The notes beneath the pieces were generated by a model. It worked only from the letters and a program-made list of their open reading frames with translations, searched no databases and was not told the origin of the DNA. Shown in pieces: positions 6,586 through 8,692 of a stretch of 8,692 nt of DNA (positions within the stretch are counted from its first letter, which is position 1; the number at the start of each line of letters is the position of its first letter). The DNA comes from Moraxellaceae bacterium UBA2031 (GTDB taxonomy: Bacteria > Pseudomonadota > Gammaproteobacteria > Pseudomonadales > Moraxellaceae): the NCBI GenBank assembly GCA_002333145.1, contig DDBN01000148.1, positions 1 through 8,692 of the forward strand, read 5' to 3'. Both the position numbers and the translations under genes were made by a program.

Positions 6586-7602
6586 ATGAATAACGAGCAA
6601 AGACATGCCATTGAGTTATTTCTGCGTGCACAGACGGGAGCAGATTCCGTTGTGGTTGAGAGTGTAAAACTTCTGTCCGGTGGGGCAATTCAGGAAAACT
6701 GGCAGCTGACGGTTTCCTTTCGTGGCGGTTCTCACGAAGGGGTACTGGAATGCGTGTTGCGTAGTGATGCTCCATCAGGGGTTGCCGTTTCGCATTCTCG
6801 GGCAGAGGAGTTTGCTTTATTGCAGGCGGCGTTTGTTGCTGGAGTCACTGTGCCGGAGCCTTTGTGGCTGGGCAATGCTTCTGTATTTGGCCGTGATTTT
6901 TTTATTATGCGTAAAGCGGCAGGTACGGCAGCCGGGTTTCGTTTGGTGAAAGACACGTCGCTAGGAGGCGACCGAGAGCTACTGGTACGCCGCATTGGTG
7001 CGGAAATGGCAAAGTTACATACGATTATGCCACCCCGTTCGGATTTGTCTTTTTTGCCTTTATCGTCATCTTCACCTGCGTTGCAAGGTGTGCATGAGTT
7101 CCGTACTTTTCTAGATACACACCACACACCATTTCCTGCGTTGGAATGGGGAATCCGTTGGTTGGAAGTGCATGCCCCGATGACCAAGCAGCGGGTACTC
7201 ACGCATCGCGATTGGCGTACCGGTAATTATATGGTGGATGAGCAGGGGCTTACTGCGGTGCTGGATTGGGAGTTTGCCGCTTGGTCTGATCCACTCGAAG
7301 ACATCGGCTGGTTTTGTGCGCGCTGTTGGCGCTTTGGCCAATTTGACAAAGAGGCCGGAGGTATCGGATCTCGTGCTGCGTTGTATGACGGTTATGAGTC
7401 AGTTACCGGGGTGTCGCTGGACCGTGAGGCGGTATTTTTCTGGGAGGTCTATGCGCACATTCGCTGGGCAATTATTGCCATACAACAGGGCGAGCGTCAT
7501 GTTAGTGGCCGTGAGTCGTCGTTAGAATTGGCACTGACTGCACATATCGTTCCAGAGCTCGAGCTTGAAATTCTCAATATGACAGGGTGTGCTCATGCGT
7601 GA
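6586..7602 (+). CDS. APH-fold kinase, putative 4-hydroxyacyl-CoA kinase (LvaA-like)
   Basis: The 338-residue product belongs to the aminoglycoside-phosphotransferase/choline-kinase fold. The catalytic loop HRDWRTGN (207-214) supplies Asp209 and Asn214, and LDWEFA (226-231) supplies the metal-binding Asp227. In the N-lobe, VLR (57-59) occupies the place of the usual nucleotide-contacting Lys, a substitution also seen in ACAD10/11-type kinase domains; Glu74 or Glu75 would be the helix-C acid. Despite the family name, the context argues against antibiotic resistance: an ACAD gene is directly upstream and a DUF6285 gene overlaps its end. The LvaA/LvaB pair of P. putida phosphorylates the 4-hydroxyl of 4-hydroxyvaleryl-CoA, and the same role on a 4-hydroxyacyl-CoA is inferred here. 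The ATG lies 18 nt after the ACAD stop and its ribosome binding site is weak. The substrate is unproven. Confidence 0.9.
   Translation: MNNEQRHAIELFLRAQTGADSVVVESVKLLSGGAIQENWQLTVSFRGGSHEGVLECVLRSDAPSGVAVSHSRAEEFALLQAAFVAGVTVPEPLWLGNASVFGRDFFIMRKAAGTAAGFRLVKDTSLGGDRELLVRRIGAEMAKLHTIMPPRSDLSFLPLSSSSPALQGVHEFRTFLDTHHTPFPALEWGIRWLEVHAPMTKQRVLTHRDWRTGNYMVDEQGLTAVLDWEFAAWSDPLEDIGWFCARCWRFGQFDKEAGGIGSRAALYDGYESVTGVSLDREAVFFWEVYAHIRWAIIAIQQGERHVSGRESSLELALTAHIVPELELEILNMTGCAHA
7584..7587 (+). promoter_or_regulatory. Ribosome binding site fixing the DUF6285 start
   Basis: AGGG, inside the kinase gene, lies 7 nt before the ATG at 7595. It is only 1 nt from the alternative GTG at 7589, so the ATG is preferred. 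Confidence 0.6.
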
Positions 7603-7957
7603 ACAACCGGATGGAGCGGCGTTATTGGCAATAGCACGCGAGGTATTACGTAAGGCGCTATTACCACTGTTGCCACCAGAGCGTGCTTACGAAGTTTTGA
7701 TGATTGCCAATGCCATGAGCATTGCGGAACGACAGTTAAAGAATGGCGAGCAAGCAGAGCGAGAAGAATGCGATGCATTACAGGAATTTCTGGGGCATGA
7801 AGGTGATCTTGCTGCGCTGAATCGTGATTTGGGGATAAAAATTCGTACGGGTGAGATGGATAATAATACAGATGCGCAGCGATTGCTGAGACGAGGCGTG
7901 GTTCAGCGCGTACGAGAGAGCGCGCCTAAAGCACTGCTGCCTTATGGTATGGCGTGA
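7595..7957 (+). CDS. DUF6285 protein, putative kinase partner (LvaB-like)
   Basis: This small protein of 120 residues is mostly alpha-helical. It has the DUF6285-type layout: an N-terminal LLAIAREVLRKALLPLLP helix (10-27), then ERAYEVLMIANAMSIAERQL (29-48) with the conserved Asn39-Ala40 and Glu45-Arg46, and a charged C-terminal half. It has no signal peptide, membrane segment or catalytic motif. Members of this family regularly follow APH-fold kinase genes. LvaB of P. putida, a protein of similar size, is needed together with LvaA for phosphorylation of the hydroxyacyl-CoA, so a role as obligate kinase subunit is inferred. The start overlaps the kinase stop by 8 nt, implying tight translational coupling and perhaps fixed stoichiometry. 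Family assignment is from remembered patterns and gene position. Confidence 0.82.
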   Translation: MREQPDGAALLAIAREVLRKALLPLLPPERAYEVLMIANAMSIAERQLKNGEQAEREECDALQEFLGHEGDLAALNRDLGIKIRTGEMDNNTDAQRLLRRGVVQRVRESAPKALLPYGMA

Positions 7958-7968
7958 TTCGATGGAGA

Positions 7969-7998
7969 AAAAAATGCCGGCATATGCCGGCATTTTTT
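7969..7998. terminator. Perfect 30-bp palindrome, bidirectional terminator
   Basis: Six As, a TGCCGGCAT/ATGCCGGCA core and six Ts form a perfect 30-bp palindrome with no spacer, centred between 7983 and 7984. Read on either strand it gives a GC-rich stem followed by a U-run. It lies 11 nt after the DUF6285 stop and 17 nt from the convergent ompW stop, so it can end both transcripts. The core is itself two copies of the 10-bp palindrome ATGCCGGCAT side by side. Confidence 0.93.
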
Positions 7999-8015
7999 AA
8001 CTTCTAAAGTATTGA

Positions 8016-8618
8016 TTAGAACTTGTAGCCAATACCGACCATAAATGCCAATGGATCTATTTCCAGCTCGCCTTGATTGACTCCGTTAAGATTGACGTCG
8101 GTATTGATATCGATCTTCCATATGGCAGCATTCAGAACGAGATTGCTGCCGAGATCAATGTCCACCCCAACTTCAAGTGCCAAGCCAAGGGAGTCGTCAA
8201 GCTCCAAGTCAGCGCCAGGAGTGTCATCTTCAAAAAACATGGTGTAGTTAAGGCCAGCACCAACATACGGATGAATATTGCCGGCAATGCTTGGGTACCA
8301 TTGCAGAGTCACTGTTGGTGGCAGGTGCTTTGTAGAGCCAAGTTTAGTGCCTGCAGCAGTGATGTCATGCTTAAACGGTGTCGCTGCCAGCAGCTGCACG
8401 CCGATAGTAGGCGAAAGAAAATATGTGCCGGTCAAGCCCAGCTGGACGTTGTTGTCCACATCAAGCTTCAGTGCACCGCCGGCAACATTATCGGTTACAT
8501 CGGGATTAACGGAGGCAACGCCTGCTCTCAGAACGATATCACCAGTCTCATAGGCCATGGCTTGTCCAGCGGTGGCGGCAAGAATGGCAGCAAGCAGAGC
8601 AGCAGATTTGATACGCAT
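8016..8618 (-). CDS. ompW: OmpW family outer-membrane protein
   Basis: The 200-residue precursor starts with a signal peptide MRIKSAALLAAILAATAGQAMA, cut after AMA at residue 22. The mature chain is that of OmpW, an eight-stranded beta-barrel with a hydrophobic channel thought to pass small hydrophobic molecules across the outer membrane. Family patterns seen are GDIVLRAGVASVNP near the mature N-terminus, the ATPFKHDI stretch, KHLPPTVTLQWYP, and HPYVGAGLNYTMFFED. The protein ends in IGYKF with the terminal Phe expected of a BAM-complex insertion signal. The ATG at 8618 is chosen because it gives the signal peptide and has an AGGGAA site. It converges on the SDR/ACAD/kinase cluster. OmpW is often found in hydrocarbon users, but a role in uptake for this cluster is speculation. 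Confidence 0.95.
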   Translation of the reverse strand: MRIKSAALLAAILAATAGQAMAYETGDIVLRAGVASVNPDVTDNVAGGALKLDVDNNVQLGLTGTYFLSPTIGVQLLAATPFKHDITAAGTKLGSTKHLPPTVTLQWYPSIAGNIHPYVGAGLNYTMFFEDDTPGADLELDDSLGLALEVGVDIDLGSNLVLNAAIWKIDINTDVNLNGVNQGELEIDPLAFMVGIGYKF

Positions 8619-8624
8619 GGGGTG

Positions 8625-8630
8625 TTCCCT
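8625..8630 (-). promoter_or_regulatory. Ribosome binding site of ompW
   Basis: On the - strand AGGGAA lies 6 nt before the ATG at 8618, fixing that start over the in-frame ATG at 8684. The remaining upstream 62 nt contain a small AGCC-TTTT-GGCT inverted repeat (8644-8655) but no promoter I can defend. Confidence 0.7.
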
Positions 8631-8692
8631 TTGATTAAGAAGAAGCCTTTTGGCTGTGCTGGCGGTAAGTTCACTGCAAAGCACAACGTCAT

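Noticed and set aside
6586..7602. Aminoglycoside resistance gene
   Set aside because: The fold is shared, but the VLR N-lobe motif, the ACAD neighbour and the DUF6285 partner point to an acyl-CoA metabolite kinase.

Overview
The window looks like the chromosome of a moderately GC-rich gammaproteobacterium. The evidence is the run lysA - dapF - DUF484 gene - xerC - HAD phosphatase (yigB type), a conserved housekeeping neighbourhood in that class, and the single-gene OmpW porin at the right end. A marine or hydrocarbon-associated relative of the Oceanospirillales/Pseudomonadales would fit, but that placement is only a guess.

Left part (1-4411, all + strand). The window opens inside lysA (diaminopimelate decarboxylase, last step of lysine synthesis). 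A strong intrinsic terminator follows, then dapF (diaminopimelate epimerase, the step before LysA). dapF overlaps a DUF484 gene by 4 nt. After a 9-nt gap comes xerC (site-specific recombinase for chromosome dimer resolution), which overlaps a HAD phosphatase gene by 4 nt. From dapF to the HAD gene the layout is that of one translationally coupled operon. DapF carries an unusual basic C-terminal tail.

Middle part (4412-7998, + strand). A 125-nt leader with a hairpin separates the housekeeping genes from a compact four-gene catabolic cluster: SDR oxidoreductase, acyl-CoA dehydrogenase (ACAD), APH-fold kinase and a DUF6285 protein. The same four families occur together as LvaD, LvaC, LvaA and LvaB of the Pseudomonas putida levulinate pathway. 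The kinase and ACAD families are also fused in animal ACAD10/ACAD11. The best reading is a module that activates 4-hydroxyacyl-CoA: the SDR makes (or consumes) the hydroxyacyl-CoA, the kinase plus its small partner phosphorylate the 4-OH, and the ACAD-like enzyme removes the phosphate so that beta-oxidation can proceed. The ACAD has Asp where classical ACADs have the catalytic Glu, which agrees with this. No CoA ligase, thiolase or regulator of the pathway lies in the window, so the natural substrate is open. The cluster ends in a perfect 30-bp palindromic terminator.

Right part (7999-8692). A convergent ompW gene (- strand) encodes a small outer-membrane beta-barrel with a clear signal peptide and terminal Phe. 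It shares the palindromic terminator with the catabolic cluster. No tRNA, rRNA, insertion sequence, prophage or CRISPR array was seen.
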